A DNA stretch of 64,000 bases, taken from Mycolicibacterium litorale. Its GTDB lineage: Bacteria; Actinomycetota; Actinomycetes; Mycobacteriales; Mycobacteriaceae. Location of the stretch: positions 1,240,001-1,304,000 of the forward strand of contig NZ_AP023287.1 in assembly GCF_014218295.1 (NCBI RefSeq), read 5' to 3'. The position numbers and the translations under genes are program-made. The notes under the pieces are model-generated. The model was not told the origin of the DNA. It searched no databases and saw only the letters and a list, made by a program, of their open reading frames with translations. This document shows positions 46,471-55,782 of this stretch, one piece after another. Positions within the stretch are counted from its first letter, which is position 1. Every line of letters begins with the position of its first letter.

Positions 46471-47289
46471 ATGCCCCGCGACACCATGAGCCGAACCGTC
46501 GGCGCCGAACTCGAGGTCGAGGTCACCGCGTCCACCACCCTCGAATTCCAGATCGCGCTGGCCGAGCACCCCGGCGCCGAGGTCACCGAGACGCTGCGCT
46601 TCACCCACGACGGCACGCCCGTCGAGGCGCGGGAACTGATCGGCGAGCACGGCACCCGCATCCACAAGTTTGCCGCCGCCGCGGGGACGGTGACCGCCTC
46701 GTACGAGGCGACGGTCTCAGGGTTGGCCGAGCCGCCGCCGGTGCGCGACATCGACCTGTCGACTTACTTACGGCCGAGCCGCTACGCCGAGGCGGACAAG
46801 TTCTTCGGTTTCGCCGCAACGGAATTCGGTGACCTCGCCGACTCGGTCGCCCTGCCGGAACGGGTGTCGTCCTGGGTGGGCACACGGCTGCACTACGTTC
46901 CCGGCTCCAGCGATCCGATCGACGGGGCCGCCGATACGCTGCTGGCCGGCGCGGGGGTCTGCCGCGACTACGCCCACCTGGTGATCGCGCTGCTGCGTGC
47001 CGTCAACGTGCCGGCCCGGCTGGTGTCGGTCTACGCGCCGGGATGTAGTCCGATGGACTTCCACGCCGTCGCCGAGGCGTACGTCGACGGGCACTGGCGG
47101 CTGGTCGATGCGACGTGCCTGGCGCCCCGGCAGTCCATGGTGCGCATCGCCACCGGGCGCGACGCCGCCGACACCGCGTTCCTCGACAACCACGGCGGTG
47201 CGATCACCCTGCAGAAGATGGCGGTGACCGCGGTCGTCGACGGTGAGCTCCCGAGGGATTCGGTGTCGGATCTCGTCACGTTGCGCTGA
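46471..47289 (+). CDS. transglutaminase-like cysteine protease-fold protein
   Basis: 272 residues from ATG 46471; GTG 46465 and ATG 46486 (MSRTVGAELEVEV) are alternatives, and none has a clear ribosome site. The catalytic triad is complete: Cys in AGAGVCRDYAHLVIALLRA, His in DFHAVAEAYVDGHW and Asp in LVDATCLAPR. An N-terminal beta-rich domain precedes it. Such proteins are peptidases or amide hydrolases of unknown substrate in mycobacteria. The 3' end overlaps the converging hydrolase gene by 14 bases. A perfect SOS box lies about 85 bases upstream. Confidence 0.88.
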   Translation: MPRDTMSRTVGAELEVEVTASTTLEFQIALAEHPGAEVTETLRFTHDGTPVEARELIGEHGTRIHKFAAAAGTVTASYEATVSGLAEPPPVRDIDLSTYLRPSRYAEADKFFGFAATEFGDLADSVALPERVSSWVGTRLHYVPGSSDPIDGAADTLLAGAGVCRDYAHLVIALLRAVNVPARLVSVYAPGCSPMDFHAVAEAYVDGHWRLVDATCLAPRQSMVRIATGRDAADTAFLDNHGGAITLQKMAVTAVVDGELPRDSVSDLVTLR

Positions 47290-48502
47290 CCGCGAGCCAG
47301 TGCACCAGCCGGTCGTAGATGTCGGGATGGTTGAGCAGATCGAAGTGATGCAAACCGGTCATCACCAGACCGTTGTCCGCCTCGAACGGGATCCGGCGTC
47401 GCCGGCCGCGCCCCGCCGCGCTCGACGGCCGCACCAGGTGGTCGCCGAGCATCATGCCCACCGGCCTCGGCGCCGCCGACGTCGCCACGAAGTGATACGA
47501 GACCCCCGTCAGGAACGGCACTTCCGCGCAGCGGTCGCGCAGGAACTCGTCGGGATCGGCCTCGCCCCAGTCCTCGTCGAGGCAGGCGCCGAAGCGCAGA
47601 TCCTTGATCCCGTCGCTGCGGAGGTTGAGAAACTCCGCCAGAGCCCGGGTTTCGCGTAACCGCGACAACGCCCACGACGCCGCGTTGACACCCTTCTCGA
47701 GGTCGGCGCCCAGATGCGGCGAGCCCAGACACACCACCTGGCGGACCTTGCCGACCCAGGGGCGGCCGGCCTCGTCGCCGTAGTGGCAGGCGCTGCGCAC
47801 CACCAGACCGCCCATCGAATGCCCCACCAGCGCGATGTCGGACACCGGGACGGGCCACGCCTCGGTCAGCGCGGTCAGCAGCTCGTCGAGGCCGTGCCCG
47901 TTGCTCGAGATGTGCAGGCCGGTGTTGTAGCGGACGTCGACCGGGGTGAAGCCGAGATCGTCGCGCAGCCGCGCACCGTAGGGCCGCGGATCCGGCGCGT
48001 CGACACCCGGCCGCGGTGGCCGGCGCCACGACGTCTCCGTCTGACACAGGCCGTGGACGAACACCACGATCCGGTTCGTCGCATCGGGGAACGCCTCGGC
48101 CACGGCCGAGGGCGTCGGGTCGACGCGTCTGCCGTCGACGCGGACCGCCATGGTGGTGGCCAGTGCGTTGCCGCGGGCGGCGAGTTCGTCACCGTAGATG
48201 CCGTTCAGCGCGGCGATCGCCTCCGCCGCGGCCGGCGTCTGGTCGATCGGGGTGTCGTCGTGCACGCGGGCGGCGGCGACGGCAGTGACCGCTTCGGGCA
48301 GACGTTGCCCGGCGGTGCCGACGGCTGAGTACACCGTGTGCGCGATCGCGTCGTGGATCACCTCGACGGGTCTGGCGGCCGGACCGACCGAGGTGAACAC
48401 CCGGCTCGCGATGCCGGTGTGCATTCCGCGGACGACGTCGCGGAGGACCGTCACACCCTCGGCGGCGACCTCGCCGAGGGCCCTGATCTCAGTGGCGCGC
48501 AT
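47276..48502 (-). CDS. alpha/beta hydrolase, PGAP1/lipase-like
   Basis: 408 residues from ATG 48502; ATG 48535 is in frame. An N-terminal helical part of about 160 residues (RDVVRGMHTGIASRVFTSVGP) precedes the hydrolase domain: VVFVHGLCQTETSW near the oxyanion hole, nucleophile Ser in [14 protein letters not shown], and the later histidine in MTGLHHFDLLNHPDIY. The PGAP1-type block suggests lipid or ester hydrolysis. Start region overlaps the end of the rhomboid gene by 14 bases; the 3' end overlaps the converging transglutaminase gene. Confidence 0.85.
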   Translation of the reverse strand: MRATEIRALGEVAAEGVTVLRDVVRGMHTGIASRVFTSVGPAARPVEVIHDAIAHTVYSAVGTAGQRLPEAVTAVAAARVHDDTPIDQTPAAAEAIAALNGIYGDELAARGNALATTMAVRVDGRRVDPTPSAVAEAFPDATNRIVVFVHGLCQTETSWRRPPRPGVDAPDPRPYGARLRDDLGFTPVDVRYNTGLHISSNGHGLDELLTALTEAWPVPVSDIALVGHSMGGLVVRSACHYGDEAGRPWVGKVRQVVCLGSPHLGADLEKGVNAASWALSRLRETRALAEFLNLRSDGIKDLRFGACLDEDWGEADPDEFLRDRCAEVPFLTGVSYHFVATSAAPRPVGMMLGDHLVRPSSAAGRGRRRRIPFEADNGLVMTGLHHFDLLNHPDIYDRLVHWLAVSAT

Positions 48503-49130
48503 ATCCCTGTGTACCCGGATACGGGTGGCGGTCACGGTCGGTTGCCAGCGGGCTGAGCGTCAGGCCGGTGACGAACGCGCTGAGGTGGCCGACCTCGGTG
48601 AACGTCGGCCGCACCACCACGTTCGTCGTCAGCACCGCGACACCCGCGGCGCGCACCGGCATCCGGTGCCGTCGGGGCAGGTACGCCGTCAGGGTCCCCG
48701 CCACGCCGAGCAGGAAGTAGCTCACCCCGACGTCGTGGGCGTCGGCCAGGCGGGGCGGAGCCTGTTCGGTGCGGATGGAGCGGCGCAGATAGCCCTGGCC
48801 GAGGTAGGTGCCGGCAACGTGGGCGGCGGCGCCGACGACGAGCCACCGCAGGGTTCCCAGGCGGCGTTCTGCGGGGGCGAGCACCGCGGCGAACGGCGGG
48901 ACGTACGGCCACCACCGGCTGCCGTCCAGCCAGAACAGGCTGGCCGCCAGCACCCGGGTCGGCTCGTCGGACAGGTGGTTGAGATTGGTCGACTGGCTGC
49001 GCAGCAGTTGGGACCGCGCACGGCCCGCCTCCCGCTGCACGCGGGTGGTGAACGCGAGCACCACCAGCCACGTGAACGTCGCGGGCGCACCGGCCAGATG
49101 GCGTCCGACCACTTTCAGCGCACGGATCAC
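48489..49130 (-). CDS. rhomboid-like intramembrane protein
   Basis: 213 residues, five or six predicted membrane segments. The rhomboid nucleophile motif GxSx is present as GVSYFLLGVAG and the histidine as GHLSAFVTGL, both in membrane helices, so proteolytic activity is possible. The mycobacterial rhomboid-like group is shorter than GlpG and lacks a long N-terminal cytoplasmic domain. It overlaps the hydrolase gene, forming a two-gene unit on the minus strand. Substrates are unknown. Confidence 0.75.
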   Translation of the reverse strand: MIRALKVVGRHLAGAPATFTWLVVLAFTTRVQREAGRARSQLLRSQSTNLNHLSDEPTRVLAASLFWLDGSRWWPYVPPFAAVLAPAERRLGTLRWLVVGAAAHVAGTYLGQGYLRRSIRTEQAPPRLADAHDVGVSYFLLGVAGTLTAYLPRRHRMPVRAAGVAVLTTNVVVRPTFTEVGHLSAFVTGLTLSPLATDRDRHPYPGTQGYARH

Positions 49131-49146
49131 CTTGTGAATCTACCGG

Positions 49147-50103
49147 TCACCCGGCGTGCAGCGTCACCTGCGGATTCTGGCCGTAGGACCCGCGGTAGAA
49201 CTCCTCGAACGACGAGATGTGCGGGAATCCCCAGCGCGCGGCGATCCGGTGCACCGTGGTCGTGTCCGGTGTGTGGTCGAGCAGGTCGAGGTGGGCGCGG
49301 TCGAGCCGGATCCGGCGCAGATGTTCGAGCGGACCCACCTCGAGGTGGCGGCGGAACAGGTAGGTGACCCCTTCCGGCGTGAGCTCGACGGCGGCGGCGA
49401 TGTCGACCAGGCCGATGTCGTCGGCCGCGTTGTCCTCCATGTAGGCGATCGCGCGGCGCAGGAAGTTCGGCACCAGCCGGCCGGGGTGATCGGTTCCGGG
49501 GGTTCTCGTGGTGGGGAAGATCTCGAGCACCTTGGCCGCCAGCATGCGGCCGGCCTTGCCGAGCACAATGGGGGTGGCGGTGTCCGGGTCGGCCAGCAAC
49601 CGCTCGACGGTGTCGAGTGTGGTCACCCACTGTTCGGCGGCGCCGGCGCTGACCGGGTTTCCTGACATGAACCGCAGCGCCGACGGTGCGACGCCCGCGG
49701 TTTCGGCCAGCACTCGCACCGGGACGGTGACGGTGTGCGACCAGGCGTGGTCGGCGTGGCACCGGTAGTGCGCACCGGGGAAGTTCGCCATGAAGACGTC
49801 ACCGCGCCGATAGGAGATGCCGTGGGCGTCGCTGTTGGTGGTGACCGTCCCCGCCTGTAGCGAGGCGATCACGACGGCGTCGAACTCCTCCACGTCGAAC
49901 TGCAGTTGCGCGGGGAGGCGCACGTCATGGCATTCGAAGGTGGGCGCGACGCGCCGGTCGACGCTGAGCGGGCGGGCTTTGGTGCGGGATTCGCGCAGCC
50001 GCAGGCTGGCCCCGTACTCGGCCCGCAAGATCTCGCCGGCTTCGGCGAGGTCCGGCGTGGCCCACGAGTCCCGGCGGACAAGGGTTGCCGCGTCGACGTT
50101 CAC
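49147..50103 (-). CDS. AraC-family transcriptional regulator
   Basis: 318 residues from GTG 50103 with AAAGGGGG upstream. An N-terminal AraC-binding-like domain (SVDRRVAPTFECHDVRLPAQLQF, RRGDVFMANFPGAHYRCHA) is followed by the double helix-turn-helix (AIAYMEDNAADDIGLVDIAAAVELTPEGVTYLFRRHLEVGPLEHLRRIRLDRAH, RWGFPHISSFEEFYRGSYGQNP). Target genes are not evident. It lies 16 bases from the rhomboid gene on the same strand and downstream of the FHA-ABC pair, with a 117-base gap before it. Confidence 0.92.
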   Translation of the reverse strand: MNVDAATLVRRDSWATPDLAEAGEILRAEYGASLRLRESRTKARPLSVDRRVAPTFECHDVRLPAQLQFDVEEFDAVVIASLQAGTVTTNSDAHGISYRRGDVFMANFPGAHYRCHADHAWSHTVTVPVRVLAETAGVAPSALRFMSGNPVSAGAAEQWVTTLDTVERLLADPDTATPIVLGKAGRMLAAKVLEIFPTTRTPGTDHPGRLVPNFLRRAIAYMEDNAADDIGLVDIAAAVELTPEGVTYLFRRHLEVGPLEHLRRIRLDRAHLDLLDHTPDTTTVHRIAARWGFPHISSFEEFYRGSYGQNPQVTLHAG

Positions 50104-50220
50104 CCGTGGCCCCCTTTCGCCGACGGCTGATCGGTCAGCACGTCAGCCGCGTTCGGGAACCACCATAACCGTGCTCATGGACCTGGCGTCAATATTTGCC
50201 CATTCGTGTCGCACTCGAGA

Positions 50221-52290
50221 TCAACCGCTCTTGAGCCGGATCTTCCAGCGCACGAAGCCCAGATAGCCGATACACAGGACGGCGAGCATCCCCATGTCGA
50301 ACCACCAGGCGGAGCCGGTGTGCTCCCAGTGCGAATCCTTCGGAGTCAGCGGTCCGGGCACCAGCTTGATGAGATCGATCGTCGATGCCGATGCGGCGAA
50401 ACCCCACCGCGCCGGGGTGAACCACGACAGCTGGTCGAGGACAAGGCGGTCGGTCACCGGGATCATGCCGCCGGAGAACACCAGCTGGCTCATCACCGCG
50501 ACGACCAGCAGCGGCATGATCTGCTCGTTGGACTTCGCCAGCGCCGACAGCGCGAGGCCGACCATCGCTGCGGTCACCGTCGTCGCGGCCATCACCACGA
50601 ACAACTCGGCCGTCGGACTCAGGAATGTCAGCGCGCCCTGGGTGGGCGCCCCCTTGCCGGCGATGGTGATCGCGGTGACGATCGACGACTGCAGGATCGC
50701 GAACACCGCGTAGATGCACACCTTGGCCAGCAGGTACGCGGTGGTGGACAGACCGACGGCCTGTTCCCGCCGGAAGATCGCGCGTTCGCCGATCAGGTCG
50801 CGGACCGTCAGCGCCGTGCCCATGAAGATCGCACCGACGTTGAGCAGGACCAGGATCTGGCCGGGTTCGTTGGGCGCGTCGCCCATCGGGTCGGGCACGC
50901 CGAACCCGACGGTGCCGGGCACCGACAGCGACAGCACACCCATGATGAACGGCAGCAGTGCGAGGAAGACGAAGTAGCCGCGGTCGGAGACGATCAGCCG
51001 CATCTGGCGGCGGGCGATGGTCGAGAACTGCCGTCGCAGGCTCGTCTTCGACGGTTCGCCGAGGTTGCTCGGTTCGTCCTCGGTGGGCGGCTGATCGGGG
51101 GGCGGGCCGTGCAGCGCGAGGAATCGCTGATTGGCGCCGTCCGGGTCGCTGGCCACCGAACTGAAGATGTCGGCCCAGTTCGTGGTGCCCATGGCCGGGC
51201 CGATCTCGCCCGGCGGACCGCAGAACGCGGTCTTGCCGCCGGGGGCGAGCAGCAGCACCTGATCGCACACGTCGAGGTAGGTCAGCGAGTGGGTGACCAC
51301 GAGCACCACGCGGCCGGCGTCGGCCAGTTGCCGCAGCATCGTCATGACCTGGCGGTCCAGCGCCGGGTCAAGACCGGAGGTCGGTTCGTCGAGGATCAGC
51401 AGCGACGGCCCGGTCAGCAGTTCCAGCGCCACCGACGCGCGTTTGCGCTGACCGCCGGAGAGCTTGTCCACCCGGGTCTCGAGGTGCTTGGTCATCTCGA
51501 GTTCCTCGAGGACCTGCATGACCACTTGTTCGCGGTCGGCCTTGGTGGTGTCCGGGGGCAGCCGCAGCTCCGCGGCGTACATCAGCGCCTGTTTGACGGT
51601 GAGCTGGCCGTGGACGACGTCGTCCTGGGGCACCATCCCGATCCGGGACCGCAGCGAGGCGTATTCGGCGTGGATGTTGTGACCCTCGAACGTCACTGAT
51701 CCGGCGGTGGGGTGCGTGTAGCCGGCGACCAGACGCGCGAACGTCGACTTGCCCGCGCCCGACGGCCCGATCACCGCGGTGAGGGTGCCCGGCCGCGCGG
51801 TGAGCGAGATGTTGTCGAGCAGGGTCTTGTTGTTCTCGATCGTCCACGTGACGCCGCGGACGTCGAGGCCGCCGGTGGCGGTGGCGGCGGCGGTCTCGGT
51901 GCGCCGCACCAGTGTGCCGCCACTGAACACCAGGTCGACGTTGCCGATGGTGACCACGTCACCGTCGGTCAACGGTGCCGCGTCGACGCGCTGGCCGTTC
52001 ACGAACGTGCCGTTGATGCTGCGGTTGTCGACGATCTCGGCGCCGGTGCCCGTCGGGACCAGCGTGGCGTGGTGACGCGAGGCGAGGACGTCGGGAATGA
52101 CGAGGTCGTTGTCGCTCGCGCGGCCGATCTTGATGCCGCCGGCCGGCACCTCCGGTGCCCGCCCGGGGCGCAGGATCTTGAGCATGCTCGTGGCGAGGTT
52201 GCCGCCGCCGTCACCGGAGCGCGGGGCAGCGGTCGGACCCAGCCGGGTGACGGGTTCGAGGCCGGCCTGCTCGGACAGCGGAGGCGTCAT
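50221..52290 (-). CDS. FHA-ABC exporter, Rv1747-like (second FHA, ATPase and membrane domains)
   Basis: 689 residues: FHA domain (about 38-125; IKIGRASDNDLVIPDVLASRHHATL, NRSINGTFVNGQRV), ABC ATPase (about 145-375; Walker A GPSGAGKST, signature LSGGQRKRASVALELL, Walker B LLILDEPTSGLDP), then six membrane helices (ABC-2 type). In M. tuberculosis the same order is preceded by another FHA domain in one 865-residue protein (Rv1747), which is phosphorylated by PknF and affects phosphatidylinositol mannosides. Here that first FHA is a separate upstream gene; the two overlap by the four bases ATGA. No kinase gene is present. Confidence 0.93.
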   Translation of the reverse strand: MTPPLSEQAGLEPVTRLGPTAAPRSGDGGGNLATSMLKILRPGRAPEVPAGGIKIGRASDNDLVIPDVLASRHHATLVPTGTGAEIVDNRSINGTFVNGQRVDAAPLTDGDVVTIGNVDLVFSGGTLVRRTETAAATATGGLDVRGVTWTIENNKTLLDNISLTARPGTLTAVIGPSGAGKSTFARLVAGYTHPTAGSVTFEGHNIHAEYASLRSRIGMVPQDDVVHGQLTVKQALMYAAELRLPPDTTKADREQVVMQVLEELEMTKHLETRVDKLSGGQRKRASVALELLTGPSLLILDEPTSGLDPALDRQVMTMLRQLADAGRVVLVVTHSLTYLDVCDQVLLLAPGGKTAFCGPPGEIGPAMGTTNWADIFSSVASDPDGANQRFLALHGPPPDQPPTEDEPSNLGEPSKTSLRRQFSTIARRQMRLIVSDRGYFVFLALLPFIMGVLSLSVPGTVGFGVPDPMGDAPNEPGQILVLLNVGAIFMGTALTVRDLIGERAIFRREQAVGLSTTAYLLAKVCIYAVFAILQSSIVTAITIAGKGAPTQGALTFLSPTAELFVVMAATTVTAAMVGLALSALAKSNEQIMPLLVVAVMSQLVFSGGMIPVTDRLVLDQLSWFTPARWGFAASASTIDLIKLVPGPLTPKDSHWEHTGSAWWFDMGMLAVLCIGYLGFVRWKIRLKSG

Positions 52291-52841
52291 CGCGCGGCGC
52301 CGGTGGCGGGCGGGCGCGCCGGTGGGTGGGTACCCGTGCGGGGCGGAGCCGGATAGTGCGGCTGCGGACCCGACGGGTACGACGGCGGCTGCGGTCCGGT
52401 GGGGTAGCGCGGCTGCGGCCGCGACATCGGGGGAGCGGCGTGCTGCGGCGGGGCCGACGGCGTCCAGCCGCCGGTGGCCGCCCTCGCGACCGGGACGGCG
52501 GTCGTTTGCGGTGGCCGGCCCGCCGAACCCTGGTGGCGGCCGACCTCGAACGTCAGCTGCGGACCGTCCGGGTTGCCGATGTTGATGCTCTGCCCGTCAC
52601 GGATGTCGACGGCGGGCACCCGCCTGCCGTTGACGAACATGCCGTTGAGGCTGCCGTTGTCGATCGCGACCCAGCGGCCCTGGTCGAACCGCAGCACCAG
52701 ATGCGCACGCGAGATCAGGGGGTGGGCGATCCGGACGTCGGCCCGCAGATCGCGACCGATGACAACGTCGTTGCCCGGTGCGAACGTGCGAGTGGATCCT
52801 TCGTACCGAACGGTCAGCGCAGGTGGGGCTGGTCGGCTCAT
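52287..52841 (-). CDS. stand-alone FHA domain protein (Rv1747 N-terminal half)
   Basis: 184 residues from ATG 52841 (MSRPAPPALTVRYEGS). FHA fold: VVIGRDLRADVRIAHPLISRAHLVLRF, NGSLNGMFVNGRRVPA, binding phosphothreonine peptides. The C-terminal 70 residues are a Pro-rich linker with repeated (Y/R)P(T/S)GPQP units. Sequence aligns with the first FHA domain and linker of Rv1747 as I remember it, which continues directly into the second FHA. Its stop overlaps the ABC gene start (ATGA). Thus it may act in trans on, or next to, the transporter subunit. Confidence 0.9.
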   Translation of the reverse strand: MSRPAPPALTVRYEGSTRTFAPGNDVVIGRDLRADVRIAHPLISRAHLVLRFDQGRWVAIDNGSLNGMFVNGRRVPAVDIRDGQSINIGNPDGPQLTFEVGRHQGSAGRPPQTTAVPVARAATGGWTPSAPPQHAAPPMSRPQPRYPTGPQPPSYPSGPQPHYPAPPRTGTHPPARPPATGAAR

Positions 52842-52931
52842 CGGGACCAACTCTATCGGTACGGTGCCCGGAATCTCGTGAGGTGACGCCGGGGGGTCTG
52901 GTGTGTGCGCCGGACCGCGGTCCGACCGTTG

Positions 52932-54446
52932 CTACGCCGCGGCGTCGTCCGAGTCGCCGGTGGCGCTGTCCATCTTGTCCTTGCTGTCCGAGGCGGCCGT
53001 CTTGCCGCTTTCGGACTCGGGGTCATCGGCATCGGCATCGGTGTCGGTGTCGGCATCGGTATCGGTATCGGTATCGGCCGCGAGGTCCTGTTCGCGATCG
53101 CCCCGCACTTCCGCGTCCGCGTCGTCCGCCTCATCTGCCCGATCGCCCCGGTTGTCGCCGGAATCCTCTGTCCGCTCGGCCGTCTCGTCCTCGACGTCGG
53201 CTTTCGCCGGGCTGGGTTCGTCGGCATCGTGTTCGTCGGCGACGGTGTGCGCAGCGCGCAAGGTGGCGTCGATGTCATCGGGGTTGTCGTCCCTCGGTGC
53301 ATCGGATCGGGTTCTGAGCGCGTCATGGACGCCCTCACCGACCGCCTCGACGACGTCCGCGGTCAGCTTGATCAGGTTGATCGGCGGGATCAGGCGGGCC
53401 GGGGTGTTCTGGCCCATCGGGATGGACCGGTCGTAGCCGGTGTCGATCAACACCTTCAGCGTCGGCTCGATCAGCCGCATCAGCGGTTCGACGACCGCGG
53501 ACGTGCCGGTGGCGTGACCGAGGTCGCGGATCGGCTGCAGCAAGGGCAGCCGGGTCGAGGGGATCAGGACGTAGGTGTTGTCCCACTCCTGCGGATCGCC
53601 GTCGGGGTCGTCATCCTTGCCCGGGTACTTCTGCACCGTGCCCGAGGCCAGTAGCTCCTCGAACGACGCCTCGCTGTGCGAGCCCCACGGGAAGTCCGGG
53701 GAGGTGGCGGACGGGTCGGCATAGGTGAGGTGGGCGTAGAAGAAACCCAGCGCCGCATTCGCCGTCGCCAGCAGATTGAGCGGGTACAGCGGAGCGTCGG
53801 AGATGATGTCGTATTCGTAGGAGATGTCGGTCATCTGGTAGCCGGTGTCGGTCGGAGTGGGACCGTCGAAGGTGATGCCGAGCAACGGGATGGAGATGCC
53901 GTTGAACCGGGACCCGATTCCACCGTTGGGGCGGCTCCAGTTGCCGACGAGGACGATCTGCAGCTGGTCGGCGTCCGGAACGATGGTGTCGTTCTCCGCC
54001 GCATGATCCGGGTCGGTGAGTCTGCGGAGCATCAGGTTGGTGATCCGGCCGCTCTGCGAATAGCCGAAGATCACGACATTGTCGTCGGGCGCAGCGTGCA
54101 GCTGCTGCTGCAGTGCGTCGTCGAGGTGATCGAGCCCCTGGCGGGTCGACTGGTTGAACGTCAGTGCGGTCAATCCGCCGTACACCGGCCAGAACTCTTC
54201 GGGCCCGTAGACGTTGCGGGCCTCGCAGGCCAGTGCGCCGCAGATGGAGTTGGGCTCGATGTAGCGCCGCACGACGTTGTCGACGTAGGCCTTCTCCGGC
54301 CAGGGCCGCCCGGAATTGCCCATGATCAGTGCGACGGGTTCGGCACGCGCCCCCACCGCCGCGGTCAACGTCGAACCGATCGTCAGCGCCACCGCGCCGA
54401 GCACCGCGACCACTGTGACGAGCAGCGACCTGACGAACCCCCGCAT
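52932..54446 (-). CDS. PE-PPE-fold secreted serine hydrolase with acidic tail
   Basis: 504 residues from ATG 54446 with TTGGAG upstream. Signal peptide to about residue 36 (LLVTVVAVLGAVALTIGSTL ... VGARA). The catalytic domain has the PE-PPE (PF08237) hydrolase features: MGNSGRPWPEKAYVDNVVRRY and the nucleophile elbow IFGYSQSGRITNLML. Cysteines in SICGALACEARN may form a disulfide. From residue 390 onward the protein is an acidic low-complexity tail ending with a DTDTDADTDTDADADD tract coded by 6-bp repeats. Such proteins without PE or PPE domains occur widely in mycobacteria; lipid ester hydrolysis is inferred. Confidence 0.88.
   Translation of the reverse strand: MRGFVRSLLVTVVAVLGAVALTIGSTLTAAVGARAEPVALIMGNSGRPWPEKAYVDNVVRRYIEPNSICGALACEARNVYGPEEFWPVYGGLTALTFNQSTRQGLDHLDDALQQQLHAAPDDNVVIFGYSQSGRITNLMLRRLTDPDHAAENDTIVPDADQLQIVLVGNWSRPNGGIGSRFNGISIPLLGITFDGPTPTDTGYQMTDISYEYDIISDAPLYPLNLLATANAALGFFYAHLTYADPSATSPDFPWGSHSEASFEELLASGTVQKYPGKDDDPDGDPQEWDNTYVLIPSTRLPLLQPIRDLGHATGTSAVVEPLMRLIEPTLKVLIDTGYDRSIPMGQNTPARLIPPINLIKLTADVVEAVGEGVHDALRTRSDAPRDDNPDDIDATLRAAHTVADEHDADEPSPAKADVEDETAERTEDSGDNRGDRADEADDADAEVRGDREQDLAADTDTDTDADTDTDADADDPESESGKTAASDSKDKMDSATGDSDDAAA
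53024..53077. repeat. degenerate 6-bp tandem repeats in the hydrolase tail
   Basis: About nine units of the type TCGGCA, TCGGTG or TCGGTA code for alternating Asp-Thr and Asp-Ala pairs on the minus strand. The two-codon period means length changes keep the reading frame. Confidence 0.9.
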
Positions 54447-54557
54447 GGACGACTCCAATCCGCCGACGGCACCGCCGGACCAGGCGGGCACGATCAGATA
54501 CCCGGATTGATCTTGGTTTACGCCATCACTTTCCGCGCGGAGGCGCCGGCGACCGCG

Positions 54558-55763
54558 TCAGCCCAGCACGGGCAGCGAATCCGGTGCGCCGGTGACCACA
54601 CAGTGGGTGTGGCTGTAGATCGTCGCCATGCACTTGTTGCAGTGCGTACACGCCGACCGCACGGAACCGCGGACGTCCTCGGCCTGGATGCGCTGCAGCA
54701 GATCGGGTTCGGCGAGCAGGGCGCGGCCCATCGCCACGAATTCGAAGCCCTCGGCCATCGCCAGGTCCATGGTCTCGCGGTTGGTGATGCCACCCAGCAG
54801 GATCAGCGGCATCGTGAGTTCGGCGCGGAACTTCCTGGCCTTGTCCAGCAGGAACGCCTCGCGGTACGGGTACTCGCGGAAGAACTTCTTGCCGGTCATG
54901 CGGATGCCCCAGCTCAGCGGCGGCTTGAACGCCCCGGCGAACTCCTTGACGGGCGCGTCGCCGTGGAACAGGTACAGCGGGTTGACCAGTGAACTACCCG
55001 CGGTGAGTTCGAGTGCGTCGAGGCCGCCGTCCTCCTCGAGCCACTTGGCGGTCTGCAGCGACTCCTCGAGCGGGATCCCGGCGCGCACACCGTCGGTCAT
55101 GTTGAGCTTCGCGGTCACCGCGATCTGGTTGCCGACCGCGTCGCGCACCGCCCGTACGACACCGCGCGCCACCTTGGCGCGGTTCTCCAGCGAGCCGCCG
55201 AATTCGTCCCGGCGCTTGTTGAGCAGCGGGCTCAGGAACGAACTGGCCAGATAGTTGTGGCCGAGGTGCACCTCGACGGCGTCGAAGCCGGCGTCGATCG
55301 CCAGCCGTGCCGCGTTGGCGTGCGCCGCGGTGACCTCGGCGATGTCCTCGCGCGTGGCCTTCTTGGCGAACCGCATCGACAGCGGGTTGAAGAACCGCAC
55401 CGGCGCGAGCGCCTTGGCCTTGTTGGTGCGCGAGTTGGCGACCGGCCCGGCGTGCCCGATCTGGGCGCTGATGGCCGCACCCTCTGCGTGCACCGCCTCG
55501 GTCAGCCGGCGCAGGCCGGGCACCGCCTCGGGGCGCATCCAGATCTGCCACCCGTCGGTGCGTCCACCGGGGGCCACCGCGCAGTAGGCGACCGTGGTCA
55601 TGCCGACGCCGCCGGCGGCGGGCAGCCGGTGGTAGTGGATCAGGTCGTCTGTGACCAGCGCGTTCGGTGTCGACGCCTCGAACGTGGCGGCCTTGATGAT
55701 GCGGTTGCGCAATGTCACCGGGCCGAGCTTGGCCGGGGTGAACACATCTGGCTGGGTGTTCAT
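54558..55763 (-). CDS. NADH:flavin oxidoreductase / old yellow enzyme family
   Basis: 401 residues from ATG 55763 ([21 protein letters not shown]). FMN-binding TIM barrel: [61 protein letters not shown], then [12 protein letters not shown] and [15 protein letters not shown]. Late cysteines CTHCNKCM ... HC resemble the Fe-S binding cluster of 2,4-dienoyl-CoA reductase relatives, but the second (FAD) domain is missing. Position corresponds to Rv3359. The frame is open to 55886 but overlaps folD in that part. Divergent from folD with 19 bases between the starts. Confidence 0.9.
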   Translation of the reverse strand: MNTQPDVFTPAKLGPVTLRNRIIKAATFEASTPNALVTDDLIHYHRLPAAGGVGMTTVAYCAVAPGGRTDGWQIWMRPEAVPGLRRLTEAVHAEGAAISAQIGHAGPVANSRTNKAKALAPVRFFNPLSMRFAKKATREDIAEVTAAHANAARLAIDAGFDAVEVHLGHNYLASSFLSPLLNKRRDEFGGSLENRAKVARGVVRAVRDAVGNQIAVTAKLNMTDGVRAGIPLEESLQTAKWLEEDGGLDALELTAGSSLVNPLYLFHGDAPVKEFAGAFKPPLSWGIRMTGKKFFREYPYREAFLLDKARKFRAELTMPLILLGGITNRETMDLAMAEGFEFVAMGRALLAEPDLLQRIQAEDVRGSVRSACTHCNKCMATIYSHTHCVVTGAPDSLPVLG

Positions 55764-55782
55764 ACTCGGTGAGCCTGCCACA

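Noticed and set aside
53024..53077. Short tandem repeats considered as a CRISPR array
   Set aside because: Six-base units without spacers inside a coding sequence.
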